Part shown: positions 55,301-61,339 of the stretch, piece after piece
Position numbering within the stretch: position 1 is the first letter of the stretch
Layout: each line of letters begins with the position of its first letter
The notes under the pieces: generated by a model
What the model was told of the DNA's origin: nothing
The model's database searches: none
What the model saw: only the letters and a program-made list of their open reading frames with translations
Made by a program: the position numbers and the translations under genes
DNA from: Trileptium ribeirensis
Lineage: Eukaryota; Nematoda; Enoplea; Enoplida; Thoracostomopsidae
Reading direction: 5' to 3'
DNA: 64,000 bases
Assembly (NCBI GenBank): GCA_030248225.1
Contig: JASANE010001549.1
Span: 62,001 to 126,000 of the forward strand

Positions 55301-58011
55301 AGCATAATGTCTCTGTGGCGCAGTCAGTGTATACAGTACTCGCCTAAAATGATTGTCTCTAGCGACTCGCCCGAAATAAATTTGTTCAAAAAATAAAAAT
55401 TAAATATGTTATAAATTTAAACTGTTATAAATTAAATAGTTTCAATATTTCACGGAAGCCACTCATTCATGACTCGCATAATCGAAATGCAAAAGTCATT
55501 CCTGGCGCGTTGTACAGGTATTATAGCTACATACAAGACTGGTATTTTTAATAATTTACTGTGTTGCTGAAACGCACCATTAAAACATAAAATATATGAA
55601 GCAAGCGCAGTGAAGTGTATTTACAACCACTACTAGAATAAACCTTCTAAATTACACCAAACGACAACAAACCTGGTCGAAAAGCTGCTTTCCAGTGGTG
55701 TTCGACTGAATCGCAAACTCCAGCTCGGACTCCATCGTACAAACTTGGACATTGATCTGTAGAATGAAAAAAATAACTACAGTTCAGAACACCAGTACAG
55801 CACGCAAAGAGTTTTCCGCGCACAGGGTATCGGCTGAAAAGGCGTTCAGAGATCCAACCGCCTAATCGAAATTGTCAAAATCGGTTCAGAACACCAGTAA
55901 AGCACGAAAAGTGTCTTCCTAGCGCAGTGTGACGACTGAAAAGGGGTTCACAGGTCCAGTCGCCAAATAAAAAAATACAAAATCAGTCCAGAACCCCAGC
56001 GACACGCGAAAAGGGTCGTCTTGGCGCAGTCGGCTGTAAAGGGGTTGAGAGGTCCAGTCGCCTAATCAAAAATGTCAAAATCGGTTCAGAACACCAGCAC
56101 CGCACGGAAAGGATCATCCGCGCGCTGGGCGTGGACTGAAAACGGGTTCAGGGGTCCTGCCGCCTAATCAAAATCGGTGGTTGCTCGGCTACACCTTTTT
56201 GTACGCTATCTCGACAATCTTACCTATGCGAATATTTCAACTGCATTAAAAATAATATTTCTTGAATTATAGTGACACCAAAAATGTTTTGACCTACACG
56301 TCATCAAGAAACTTTAAGAATGTGTAGATATTCGTACTAGGCACAAATACAGCACAAAGGAACGGCATACTAGAAACTAATTACAAATGGTCAGTATTGT
56401 AATCCTGCCCACGCAAAACATTGAATGATTTCTTAAAAATGACATCATTTGGGCGGAAGCTAAGGCCGAATAATCAAAGTAGATCCGAAAAAGGTAAAGT
56501 CAGGCACTCCCGAACAAATAGAGTAGTATAATAATAGGATATAGTAAGATATGGTATTTTCTCGAGTATATATATATATTTTAACCAATTGCGCTAATAA
56601 AGCGAATTAGTATACACAATTATTTATCCATTAGTAACAAGTTAGAAAAATTCCTTCTATACGGAAATTGGAAAAGAAACTACTCGTTATTGCAAAGTTG
56701 CTCACGTTTTTATAAGATTCTTATAAACTGAAAAATGTTTCTTTTTCAGTCATAACAATTTCCATTCGTTATTTCACTCACTAAAATATCGAAAACAAGC
56801 AAAACGCTGAACCACCTTCCGACTTACTGCTCAATGTTTTCGCCCACCATATAGATATGCTATTGTAAAACAATATGAAATGCCAATGTCCGCGCAACCC
56901 CATATCTAGTTGAACTTATTTTTGTTTCACGTTTTTGTTGTATGTATAGCAAACAATATACGTACACCTCGACGATACAATTATTACATTCACATACATA
57001 ATACATTGCGGCATTCCATCGGAAGTTGGAAAGAAAATCAAAGAAAATACGCACCATTTTTTCAGTAATGTCCCCATAGTCTCTAAAGCACAAATCTTCT
57101 CTCAACCCCTCTCCCCCACCAAATCGTTCGACGTCATTTCAATATATATGCCGAATGTGTGAAATACGTATAGTTTTTTAAAACCAATTCAAAATACAAT
57201 TGAATTCCCTGTATAAGCGATTATACAATAATGTACGTATATACGTCTGCTACAATTGCTAGCAGAAGAAAAACTGCGGAACATTTCCATTTTGAGACGA
57301 AATCTATCCAAAATCAACTGAAACACATCGTCTATATCTAGAAAAGACATATCTAGCGATGCATGCCCATGGCCAGCGCACACATAAACTAAGATTTAAA
57401 CAAAACTGGTCCATGGGGGTTACGGGGGTGACGATCTTAAGCGGAGCTTTAGGAAAAAAAATTTGCCAAAAAAGCCTCAATACCCCAAAAAATCCAAATA
57501 AAAAGAATAATAATTTAGTATCATCAGGAGGTTATACCTGAAAAGCGGCGACCCTGTTCTCGAAGGGTTCTCTTTTGGGGGTAAGAGATGATTGGTGGTC
57601 CAGAGACTATGGCGGCTATATTGAAAACATGGTGGGCCCCTTCTCTGATTTTTCCCCGCAGCCCAATCAGGGCCTAAGGAGCAGTGTTCATTTTTGAATA
57701 AGTCCTCACAACCGCAGTTCTGTTTAGTACGATCTTGCTCAAGACATATATACCTTTAGCAAAGTATTTACTCAATCTTCGATCATCACTATATGTGAAT
57801 ACATGACTATATATATATACGATATTACGTGATTTCATATAATTTGCCCTAAACACTCCGCAGTAATTTGGCTCCTAGCCCGTTCACTTACGCCGTACGA
57901 ACTCTTTGATTTCCGTCTAGGCGGTGGTCGAGGCGGATCAATAACGCGCGGGATTTCACTTGCTGATCCGGATTCCAAGCCTTTCTCAAAACTAACTCCG
58001 CGTCGCATCAT
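16146..58011 (-). CDS. ERM family protein, predicted isoform with tail B (alternative last exon)
   Basis: Uses the same 13 exons (58011 down to 35633) but joins exon 13 to 16146-16319 instead of 30688-30855, giving 2079 nt and 692 aa. Exon 13 ends in phase 0 after Glu635 at a strong gtaagc donor, and both last exons start in phase 0 after a ...ttcag or ...ccag acceptor, so either join is in frame. The implied intron is 19.3 kb. The B tail ends like canonical ERM proteins (RRIDQFENL). Splicing to B requires reading through exon 14A and its poly(A) site. That 14B belongs to this gene is inferred from strand, phase, family identity and the absence of any second FERM domain between 16 and 35 kb. 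Confidence 0.75.
16725..16925 (+). mobile_element. tRNA-like SINE fragment
   Basis: ACACAGCTCAGTTGTCA resembles a pol III A box and GGGTTCGAATTGG a B box about 35 bp later; GTGCCCGC follows. The segment before (CGCTCGCAATGTGAGG) is shared with the copy at about 8390. It does not fold as a full tRNA by eye, so a tRNA-derived SINE is preferred. Confidence 0.5.
16947..17095. mobile_element. GGCCCAAGTA MITE, one-ended copy
   Basis: Has the left end GGCCCAAGTAACCCTGAGG and the typical GC-rich and CTTAG-rich interior, then loses similarity near 17095 without a right end. Truncated relic. Confidence 0.7.
17700..17830. repeat. TGAGTCA-rich inverted repeat, second copy
   Basis: GACTCAGC, CAGACTGAGTC, TTGACTCACTC and TTGACTGAGC in mixed orientations. 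Same style as 15030-15270; boundaries unclear. Confidence 0.45.
17831..20926. other. Intron 13B segment, no gene seen
   Basis: AT-rich. CTTAG-rich traces near 18555-18660 look like old GGCCCAAGTA MITE interiors. Nothing else assignable. Confidence 0.5.
20927..21114. mobile_element. GGCCCAAGTA MITE, copy (188 bp)
   Basis: Same interior as the copy at 53011 and exactly the same length. Ends GGTCCATGTAAC and GTTACTTTGGCC. Flanked by GTAGTTAC and GTAGTTTA, an 8-bp duplication with one mismatch. Lies in the 19-kb region between the two alternative last exons. Confidence 0.78.
21625..21702. mobile_element. GGCCCAAGTA MITE family, internal fragment
   Basis: Inverted relic of the CTTAG-rich block plus the CCGCTCTAAGC block. 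Both termini are missing. Confidence 0.45.
21703..25289. other. Intron 13B segment, no gene seen
   Basis: Holds the dispersed repeat at 22491 and short CTTAGG-type relics near 24545 and 24990. Open frames are short and AT-driven. Confidence 0.5.
22491..22650. repeat. Dispersed repeat, copy 1
   Basis: ACAAAGCGAGAGGAAGCGAA through to TTTAGTCATATATCAAA. Matches 59991-60145 in the same orientation, including GGCAATA and CAATTA words between. No TIR or target duplication seen. Confidence 0.65.
25290..25395. repeat. Minisatellite, 21-bp unit, about 5 copies
   Basis: Unit GTGCCCGAGTGAGACCGCTAA at 25311, 25332, 25353 and 25374 with small changes. It lies just before the long palindrome. Confidence 0.85.
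25446..26257. repeat. Long inverted repeat (foldback), about 812 bp
   Basis: Arms of about 300 bp (25446-25745 and 25962-26257) are near-perfect reverse complements. Both carry the same TTCGGTTATCCCCCC, AAATTTTGTCAGGGATGTGG (one orientation) and ATTGGGTATCATTCGACTCG segments. The 216-bp spacer is a MITE. No coding frame. Transcribed in the tail-B pre-mRNA, it would fold into one very long hairpin. Confidence 0.88.
25746..25961. mobile_element. GGCCCAAGTA MITE at the centre of a palindrome (216 bp)
   Basis: Complete inverted ends GGCCCAAGTAACC and GATTACTTGGGCC with the family interior in reverse orientation. Unlike other copies there is no direct duplication: the flanks GTTATGAT and CTCATAAC are inverted copies of each other, because the element forms the spacer of the surrounding long inverted repeat. 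Confidence 0.8.
26258..30570. other. Intron 13B segment downstream of tail A, no gene seen
   Basis: AT-rich. GAGCTCAAATTTTGACAAAA and a reverse version near 29988-30080 form a small inverted pair, with a similar motif near 18020. Downstream of the tail-A poly(A) signal. Confidence 0.5.
27642..27724. repeat. Direct duplication of about 40 bp
   Basis: CAATGGTTACACCAATTTT...GACTCTATTATAGATT occurs twice in a row with one substitution and a small spacer difference. A third diverged version (TGTTACACCGAATTTCGAAC) lies near 27901. Confidence 0.8.
30575..30580 (-). promoter_or_regulatory. Poly(A) signal candidate for exon 14A
   Basis: AATAAA on the minus strand, 108 nt past the exon 14A stop. A short (GCT)n run at about 30649-30666 lies between. 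Use of this site would end the tail-A transcript. No equally close AATAAA follows exon 14B. Confidence 0.5.
30688..30855 (-). CDS. ERM exon 14A: canonical C-ERMAD tail and stop
   Basis: 168 nt including TGA, residues 636-690. Reads [19 protein letters not shown], then [18 protein letters not shown] and [10 protein letters not shown]. Binds F-actin and the FERM domain. Thr670 in KYKTLRQIR is the site equivalent to moesin Thr558, whose phosphorylation opens the protein. It ends with two residues (IS) in place of the usual single Met. The acceptor is ttttccag. Confidence 0.96.
   Translation of the reverse strand, partial: VLTNELSSLRDETAATVFDVIHMQNRRAGRDKYKTLRQIRMGNTKRRIEEFEMIS
30688..58011 (-). 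CDS. ERM family protein (ezrin/radixin/moesin-like), isoform with tail A, 14 exons
   Basis: Links the cortical actin cytoskeleton to membrane proteins and PIP2. Join of 57892-58011, 55673-55756, 54881-54976, 52882-52986, 52081-52250, 49944-50027, 45529-45625, 44217-44363, 42495-42650, 41324-41441, 40339-40550, 39509-39920, 35633-35736 and 30688-30855 (2073 nt, 690 aa). Residues 1-40 are a novel N-terminus, about 41-333 the FERM domain, about 340-505 a charged helical region, about 505-601 a Ser/acidic linker, and 636-690 the C-terminal actin-binding tail. The lysine pairs known to bind PIP2 in moesin (K253/254, K262/263) sit at 289/290 and 298/299, a constant offset of 36, so the FERM part has no indels up to there. 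All donors are GT, all acceptors AG, and phases agree at every join. The YKTLRQIR tail excludes merlin. Family members are usually about 580 aa; the excess is the N-terminus plus a longer middle. Moesin-like is the safest label; ezrin versus radixin versus moesin is not meaningful outside vertebrates. Confidence 0.93.
30856..33816. other. Intron 13A segment, repeats only
   Basis: Apart from the diverged tandem repeat at 32440-33085, no feature is supported. The spliced intron 13A would be 4777 bp. Confidence 0.5.
32440..33085. repeat. Diverged tandem repeat, about 160-210 bp unit
   Basis: The phrase ATGACAACCGCGGTGCATCA (with changes) followed by CTGCAGCTACATA recurs near 32447, 32657 and 32819. 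CAGTAATGTCCATAC-like and TTTTGGGTCTCTTA segments follow each. An isolated relative lies near 19340-19410. Between the two ERM tails. Confidence 0.7.
33817..35251. mobile_element. hAT-like non-autonomous element, copy 1 (1435 bp)
   Basis: Starts CAGGGAGTAACCGGAA and ends TTCCGGTTATTCCCTG, near-perfect inverted ends of the CAGGG...CCCTG hAT type. Flanked by CGCTCTGG and CACTCTGG, an 8-bp target duplication with one mismatch. Subterminal palindromic CCGGAATTCCGG blocks repeat near the left end. No transposase frame is visible. A second MITE is nested at 34231-34485. Lies in intron 13 of the ERM gene. Confidence 0.8.
34231..34485. mobile_element. MITE with CTGGCCTGTCCACAG ends, nested copy (255 bp)
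   Basis: Inverted ends CTGGCCTGTCCACAG and, reversed, CTGGTCTATCCACAT. Perfect 5-bp direct duplication GATTA at 34226-34230 and 34486-34490. Sits inside hAT-like copy 1 at a point where copy 2 is uninterrupted, which confirms insertion. G-rich subterminal segment, AT-rich core, no coding frame. Confidence 0.82.
35633..35736 (-). CDS. ERM exon 13: last shared exon
   Basis: 104 nt, completes Gly601 and covers residues 602-635, ending in phase 0 after KTKLE. Similar in position and character to the moesin segment just before the C-ERMAD. The strong gtaagc donor can pair with either terminal exon. It is separated from exon 12 by 3.8 kb that contains one hAT-like element. Confidence 0.9.
37372..38451. 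mobile_element. hAT-like non-autonomous element, copy 2 (1080 bp)
   Basis: Same family as copy 1, similar along most of its length (compare 34020-34220 with 37560-37760), with CAGGGAGTAAC and GTTATTCCCTG ends. Flanks GTGTTCCC and GTATACCC match at 6 of 8 bases. It lacks the nested 255-bp insert. Lies in intron 12 of the ERM gene. Confidence 0.8.
39509..39920 (-). CDS. ERM exon 12: end of helix and acidic/Ser linker
   Basis: 412 nt, the largest exon, phase 0 to 1, residues 464-600 plus one base of Gly601. The first 40 residues continue the helix ([20 protein letters not shown]). The rest is a low-complexity Ser/Thr/Asp/Glu/Arg linker in the place where vertebrate ERM proteins have a proline-rich stretch; no polyproline is present. 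The acceptor is tttccag and the donor gtaaac. Confidence 0.92.
40339..40550 (-). CDS. ERM exon 11: helical domain
   Basis: 212 nt, completes Glu393 and covers residues 394-463, ending in phase 0. An uninterrupted charged helix ([18 protein letters not shown] and on), as in the ERM antiparallel coiled-coil region that masks the FERM domain in the closed state. The acceptor is attgtag and the donor gtgtga. Confidence 0.93.
41324..41441 (-). CDS. ERM exon 10: helical domain
   Basis: 118 nt, phase 0 to 1, residues 354-392 plus one base of Glu393. Rich in Arg, Glu and Ala, with heptad-like spacing ([18 protein letters not shown]). The acceptor reads ...tttcagCAG, a NAGNAG pair, so a form starting at 41438 and lacking Gln354 is equally possible. 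The donor is gttagt, chosen because it alone keeps frame into exon 11. Confidence 0.92.
42495..42650 (-). CDS. ERM exon 9: end of FERM, start of helix
   Basis: 156 nt, phase 0/0, residues 302-353. Reads [20 protein letters not shown], then [10 protein letters not shown] and PEVAQMKAQ. This finishes F3 and enters the first helix. The donor is gtaagt. Confidence 0.97.
44217..44363 (-). CDS. ERM exon 8: FERM lobe F3
   Basis: 147 nt, phase 0/0, residues 253-301. Reads [20 protein letters not shown], then [17 protein letters not shown] and KPMDKK, the PH-like F3 lobe with both PIP2-binding lysine pairs kept. The donor is gtaaga. Confidence 0.97.
45529..45625 (-). CDS. ERM exon 7: end of F2
   Basis: 97 nt, completes Arg220 and covers residues 221-252. 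Reads [20 protein letters not shown] and IRNKKGTEL, the most conserved ERM/merlin block ([18 protein letters not shown]). The Ala to Cys change within it is unusual. The acceptor is gttttag and the donor gtatgc. Confidence 0.97.
45626..48989. other. Large part of ERM intron 6, no gene seen
   Basis: The longest intron in the shared part (45626-49943, 4318 bp). Several open frames of 60-100 codons occur on both strands, none with family similarity or bounded splice sites. Confidence 0.55.
48990..49720. repeat. Diverged tandem repeat, about 300-340 bp unit
   Basis: GTCGCAGAGTAAAAC recurs at 49101 and 49398, and AAAACCAACCAGAAAAA at 49254 and 49595; GGGTACTAAAATGGG follows both. In ERM intron 6. 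Open frames here are by-products of the GC-rich repeat. Confidence 0.75.
49944..50027 (-). CDS. ERM exon 6: FERM lobe F2
   Basis: 84 nt, residues 192-219 plus two bases of Arg220. Reads [21 protein letters not shown], matching the moesin WEERI..W..EHRGML segment. The acceptor is tttcag and the donor gtaagg. It is short and sits in a 6-kb stretch otherwise made of introns. Confidence 0.95.
51714..51896. mobile_element. Tc1/mariner-like MITE, copy 3 (183 bp)
   Basis: Left end CAGTACTCGCCAGAAATGAG; right end, reversed, CAATACTCGATAGAAATGAG. TA follows the right end; the left flank is TG. The interior carries TTCGAGC/ATCGAACGAAC repeats. Intron 5 of the ERM gene. A possible fourth relic lies at about 51405-51600. 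Confidence 0.65.
52081..52250 (-). CDS. ERM exon 5: FERM lobe F2
   Basis: 170 nt, phase 0 to 2, residues 136-191 plus two bases of Arg192. Reads [19 protein letters not shown], then [17 protein letters not shown] and LLPPR, the acyl-CoA-binding-protein-like F2 lobe. The acceptor is atttcag and the donor gtactc. Confidence 0.97.
52362..52557. mobile_element. Tc1/mariner-like MITE, copy 1 (196 bp)
   Basis: Ends CAGTACTCGCCAAAAATGAC and, reversed, CAGTACCCGCCAAAAATGAC, flanked by TA on both sides. The interior is built of GCGAGCGAGT repeats in both orientations around an AT core. In intron 4 of the ERM gene, 112 bp from exon 5. Confidence 0.8.
52882..52986 (-). CDS. ERM exon 4: F1/F2 junction
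   Basis: 105 nt, phase 0/0, residues 101-135. Carries [19 protein letters not shown], the family signature KFxPEDVxEELIQ. The acceptor is attttcag. A complete 188-bp MITE sits just upstream (53011-53198), leaving 24 bp of flanking intron between it and the exon. The donor gtcagt is weaker than its neighbours. Confidence 0.97.
53011..53198. mobile_element. GGCCCAAGTA MITE, intron 3 copy (188 bp)
   Basis: Ends GGCCCAAGTA and TACTTGGGTC. Perfect 8-bp duplication GCTTAAAC at 53003-53010 and 53199-53206. The interior has the family's GC-rich block (gagcgggggtttgggggcgg) and a CTTAG-rich block. Non-coding. The 8-bp duplication fits hAT or Merlin-type transposases, but the ends do not settle which. 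Confidence 0.85.
53259..53612. mobile_element. MITE with CTGGCCTGTCCACAG ends, intron 3 copy (354 bp)
   Basis: Both ends are CTGGCCTGTCCACAG in inverted orientation with no mismatch. 5-bp duplication TTATT at 53254-53258 and 53613-53617. Shares its left two thirds with the copy at 34231 and carries extra G-rich sequence (about 53520-53595) on the right. Confidence 0.82.
54399..54665. repeat. Tandem array, 97-bp unit, 2.7 copies
   Basis: Units start at 54399, 54496 and 54593 (AAGGGTGCAATGTCGCGCCT). In intron 3 of the ERM gene, about 215 bp from exon 3. Confidence 0.92.
54881..54976 (-). CDS. ERM exon 3: FERM lobe F1
   Basis: 96 nt, phase 0/0, residues 69-100. Reads [17 protein letters not shown] then LAWLKLNKK, the strongly conserved F1 core. 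The terminal lysines correspond to those near moesin K60/K63 that contribute to PIP2 binding. The donor is gtaagc. Confidence 0.97.
55334..55512. mobile_element. Tc1/mariner-like MITE, copy 2 (179 bp)
   Basis: Left end CAGTACTCGCCTAAAATGA, right end CATTCCTGGCGCGTTG, TA at both flanks. The interior is AT-rich with decayed remnants of the CGAG-type repeat. Lies in intron 2 of the ERM gene. Confidence 0.68.
55673..55756 (-). CDS. ERM exon 2: start of FERM lobe F1
   Basis: 84 nt, phase 0/0, residues 41-68. Contains [11 protein letters not shown] and [10 protein letters not shown], the invariant opening of the FERM F1 ubiquitin-like lobe. The acceptor is ctacag and the donor gtttgt. A block of about 100-bp tandem repeats starts only 25 bp upstream of the acceptor. 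Confidence 0.96.
55782..56180. repeat. Tandem array, about 100-bp unit, 4 diverged copies
   Basis: Units begin GTTCAGAACACCAG at 55782, 55884, 55986 (changed) and 56084. Each has the order AGCACG..., GGGGTTCA..., CCGCCTAATCAAAA. In ERM intron 1; the first unit starts 25 bp from the exon 2 acceptor. Confidence 0.85.
56181..57891. other. Distal ERM intron 1, no exon seen
   Basis: AT-rich, with a GC-rich relic at 57390-57690. I looked for a short canonical ERM first exon (MPK-type start with a phase 0 donor) and saw none. Confidence 0.5.
57892..58011 (-). CDS. ERM exon 1: novel 40-aa N-terminal extension
   Basis: Begins at tandem ATGs (58011 and 58008). An in-frame stop lies at 58117-58119 and there is no ATG between, so the start is well bounded; A is at -3. 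The exon ends in phase 0 after Gly40 at a near-perfect donor (gtaagtg), matching exon 2. It replaces the usual four-residue MPKT-type start of ERM proteins. Residues 26-36 read [11 protein letters not shown]: a class II SH3-type PxxPxR motif followed by a basic RRKS stretch resembling a basophilic kinase site. No signal peptide is seen. The link to exon 2 rests on donor strength, phase and position 2.1 kb upstream. I did not find a short canonical first exon elsewhere, though one could have been missed. Confidence 0.65.
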
Positions 58012-60732
58012 GATTTTATTAAGTTTATATTTTACAAATACGGGATCGCAATACAAAAACAATTTTACAAATAAAACAAAATGTAAATATATATACGTAA
58101 GTATATAGATATTTAACTATATACGTAGTTTGAGAATAGAATAAATTAATCGAGATTATAGTTTACTAATGCTGCCGTAATAGAAAACATATATTTAATT
58201 ATATATAAAATATTATAATATATATACAACTAAATACACTTGGAATATTTATTTTTAAAACTTATAATTCAATAATTTAAGCAAAAACTGAGTGACCCTG
58301 ATACTTTTTGGTTATTATCAGCATAGTTAACAAGCTTTATCCCAAGTATATATTGTTCCAAAAAAATTAAGAACACATCTTGTGTTAAACTAACATGTCT
58401 ACAGCCATAATCCAAAACTGTATTAGGATCATAACTTTGGGATCTTGTCGCAAGATGTAAATATAGTATTTTTAGAAATGAGTCAATAGCTAGGTATCTC
58501 GGATGGACTGAATGTGAGAGCTAAATCCACAATGCTAAGGTATTCAACCACGTCTCCGAGGCCTGCGCAGCTTATTGCACGATGAAAAAAATTAGCAAGT
58601 TGGAAAACTGTCACCATAACGATTCAGCTCAGCGTATTGAAACGCGTTCATACGGTCCGCACTTTTTACCAGCTGCACATGCTCTATCAACCACAACTCA
58701 ACTAATCAAATCGACATCTTCGAAAGGCATATATTACAAACGATGAATCAGTCGTTTCTCGATATCTGAGCATCTAATGAACGATAACAAATGTTACATC
58801 GACTACAGCCTCAAGATCTGACTAGGAGGTTCACACGATTGCAAGAATATTCAATCTTGTAACAAGTAAACAATTTACAAACATAGTAGACGACTACGTT
58901 AACTAGCCTGAGCCTGACTGAAGAAACTGCATGGCATCATTATCTATTTAGGTTTCCATTTATTTGAAGATTCTTGCTCTATGCTGAGGCTCCACGTGAC
59001 CGTCCATTTTAACGCAAATAGGACAATGAGTTTTGACATAGCTATCCATATTAGCCAAGCAGCCTATCTTGGCATTAAGTCAACAGAACAGGGTATATAC
59101 ACAAAGAAATATATTGAAACCTTGATGATGAAGCATAGATCGTTCGCTAAATTATGTCGGCGAACCTGGGAAAAACAAGCTACGTCACTCAAAAGTACTG
59201 AGAAAGTGTCGCTTTTCGCATAGACAATTACTGTTTCTATTCACCATAAGTAGATTTCCCCCACCGTTGTAGAACGATAGCTTATGACTCAGCACAAAAT
59301 GCAGTTACAATCACTTTCAGCAGCTCAATAGCAAAGCAACAGTTTTACTGCCGAACTTAAGGTTTACCAAATTTTGCTCCGCGATCAGCGACGCGCAGGT
59401 TTAAAATAACACATCCAATTCGTTCACACACAACAACAAAAAAAGTTGCTTTGCAAAACAATTGCATTTTCACATTTGTTGGTATTTTTTAAACTTTGAA
59501 CAGCGCTGCTATGATAAAAATGCATACGTAACAACACAGTAGTAACGTCGATGAGTGGATATATACTCCTTTTTTCTATTCGATGCCTCCGGCAAGAGCT
59601 ATAACCTAAAATCTTGGGTGACCCCAAATGGTCAAAATCAAAAATCTCTGGTGTCGGTCTATTAGGAAATCATGGATGCAGCACAAATACAAAGCTAGAT
59701 GCACAATTACATTTATTAACGCGTCGAATAAAAAATTAGCGAAAGTTCATCTATCTGGTTAAGAGTTATACGACTAACCGATGGAGAAATAAAGTTTCCC
59801 AGACCCTATTTAAAGACACTCTGATCGCTACTGCTTAAAACTCACAGACATAATATATCAATCGAACTCTTATTCCAGAGTTCACCCTAAACTTCTGAGT
59901 ACACCCCAATGGAGTCAAATTAGAACACTCCGTGTAAAAACAACTGAAAAGAGTTAACTTACGAAAACAAACAATTTTGCACCAGTAACATACAAAGCGA
60001 GAGGAAACGAGGCGAGTATGGCTATTCTGCACTTAGCGACCGTTTCGTCGTTCCAAATTCACGTCCCTGAGACCATTTAGTCACACCATAGCAATTAGGC
60101 AATACTTGACCATGCTGCCATCAGTTTAGTCATATATCAAAACCGAAGAACTCGTTATTTCTCCTTTCCATGACCAAAAAGACGAAAAGTTTTGAAATTT
60201 ATAAATCAAATTTTAAGAATAATTATAATTTGAAGGAAGAATAATTTTTACGTTATAGGGCCCAACGCTTGGCTTATTTGATGTATATATACCGCGCAAA
60301 TACTTTTAACGTATTCAGCAACAGCGAAAACGTAACAACACATTCTAATGACCTACATACATATCTTTATTGAAAAAGTGACTATTTGACAATTTCTGGT
60401 GCCAAAATTTACCAAATTCCATTCCGGTACCGTATGCGAGGTTAATAACCTAAACCAAGCTGGGTTAAAACAAAGAAACCAACGCATTAACGAGTAAAAT
60501 AACTCTATAATCCTATCGTTCACACTCAATACGAAAAACACTCGCTTTGTAAAAATATTGAAATTTCACTTTCGTCGGGATATTTTTAAAACTTTGGCTC
60601 TTAGCCCAAAAACGGCTACTCTAAGAAAATGCTTAACAGCAAAGTTGTAGCTCGCGATGAGAGGATTGACAATGAGTTAATAGCACTTATGGGAAATTCT
60701 AAGTTATTAACCCATGAATTGATGGTTCTTTT
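58012..60732. other. 5' flank of the ERM gene, promoter not identified
   Basis: Immediately upstream is very AT-rich (58080-58260). The transcription start and any 5' UTR exon cannot be placed. The dispersed repeat at 59991 is the only other feature. Confidence 0.45.
59991..60145. repeat. Dispersed repeat, copy 2
   Basis: Second copy of the family at 22491, starting ACAAAGCGAGAGGAAACGAG. A weaker relative (GCGGAGCGAAGCGAAGC) may lie near 3270. Confidence 0.65.
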
Positions 60733-61045
60733 CCATTATCCCCCAACCTGACTTTGGCAATTTTGAAGATACAGAGCTTATTTTAGTATTAATCGATTCA
60801 GCTCGAGGAGGCGGTTCAGAAAATCATTTTACCCACATCCCTAAAAAAATTTCCGATTTTTTTGAAGTCCCAATGGTTCATGGTTCCCTTAGAACCCAAA
60901 AATTTGTTTTTCCGTATAGAAATAAATTTTTTCAGGCATGTGGGTAAAATGAGTATTTTCTGAACCGCCGAATCGAGCTGAATCATTTGACACCAAAATC
61001 AGCTCTGTATGTTCAAAACTGACCAAATTCGGGCTGGAATCGATT
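60733..61045. repeat. Diverged foldback repeat related to the 25.4-kb palindrome
   Basis: The left arm (CCCCCAACC... ACCCACATCCCT) and right arm (CATGTGGGTAAAATGAGTAT... AATTCGGGCTGG) are inverted and resemble the arms at 25446-26257, but are shorter and more diverged. Further related words continue to about 61230. Upstream of the ERM gene. Confidence 0.65.
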
Positions 61046-61339
61046 GCACTAATTTGACAACTCGGCAATATGGTTCAAAATAAGTATGAAATTATACATT
61101 TATCCAGAAAAATCGAAAACAACATTTGTCATAAAAATGGCCAAATGGGTTATTTGCTTAACACGCTCGCCAAGCTGAGTCGAATGATACTAAAATTACC
61201 GCGGTATCTTCGGAACTGGCCAATTTAAGCTGCAGCGGAGCTAACCGAAAACACCCAAGAGTTCTCTACGCAGTAAATGCCCTGAGTGCCAAAAATCTAA
61301 CCCAGCGAACAAGCCGTCGCCAGCACTGCTTCATCCAAT

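Noticed and set aside
56860..57383. Minus-strand open frames in intron 1 as alternative first exons
   Set aside because: No phase 0 donor leading to exon 2 and no similarity to ERM N-termini.
16146..58011. Merlin (NF2-type) identity
   Set aside because: Both tails carry the ERM actin-binding motif (KYxTLxQIR...KRRI), which merlin lacks.
58981..59223. 80-codon plus-strand frame upstream of the ERM gene
   Set aside because: No recognised domain, no bounded splice sites, chance length.
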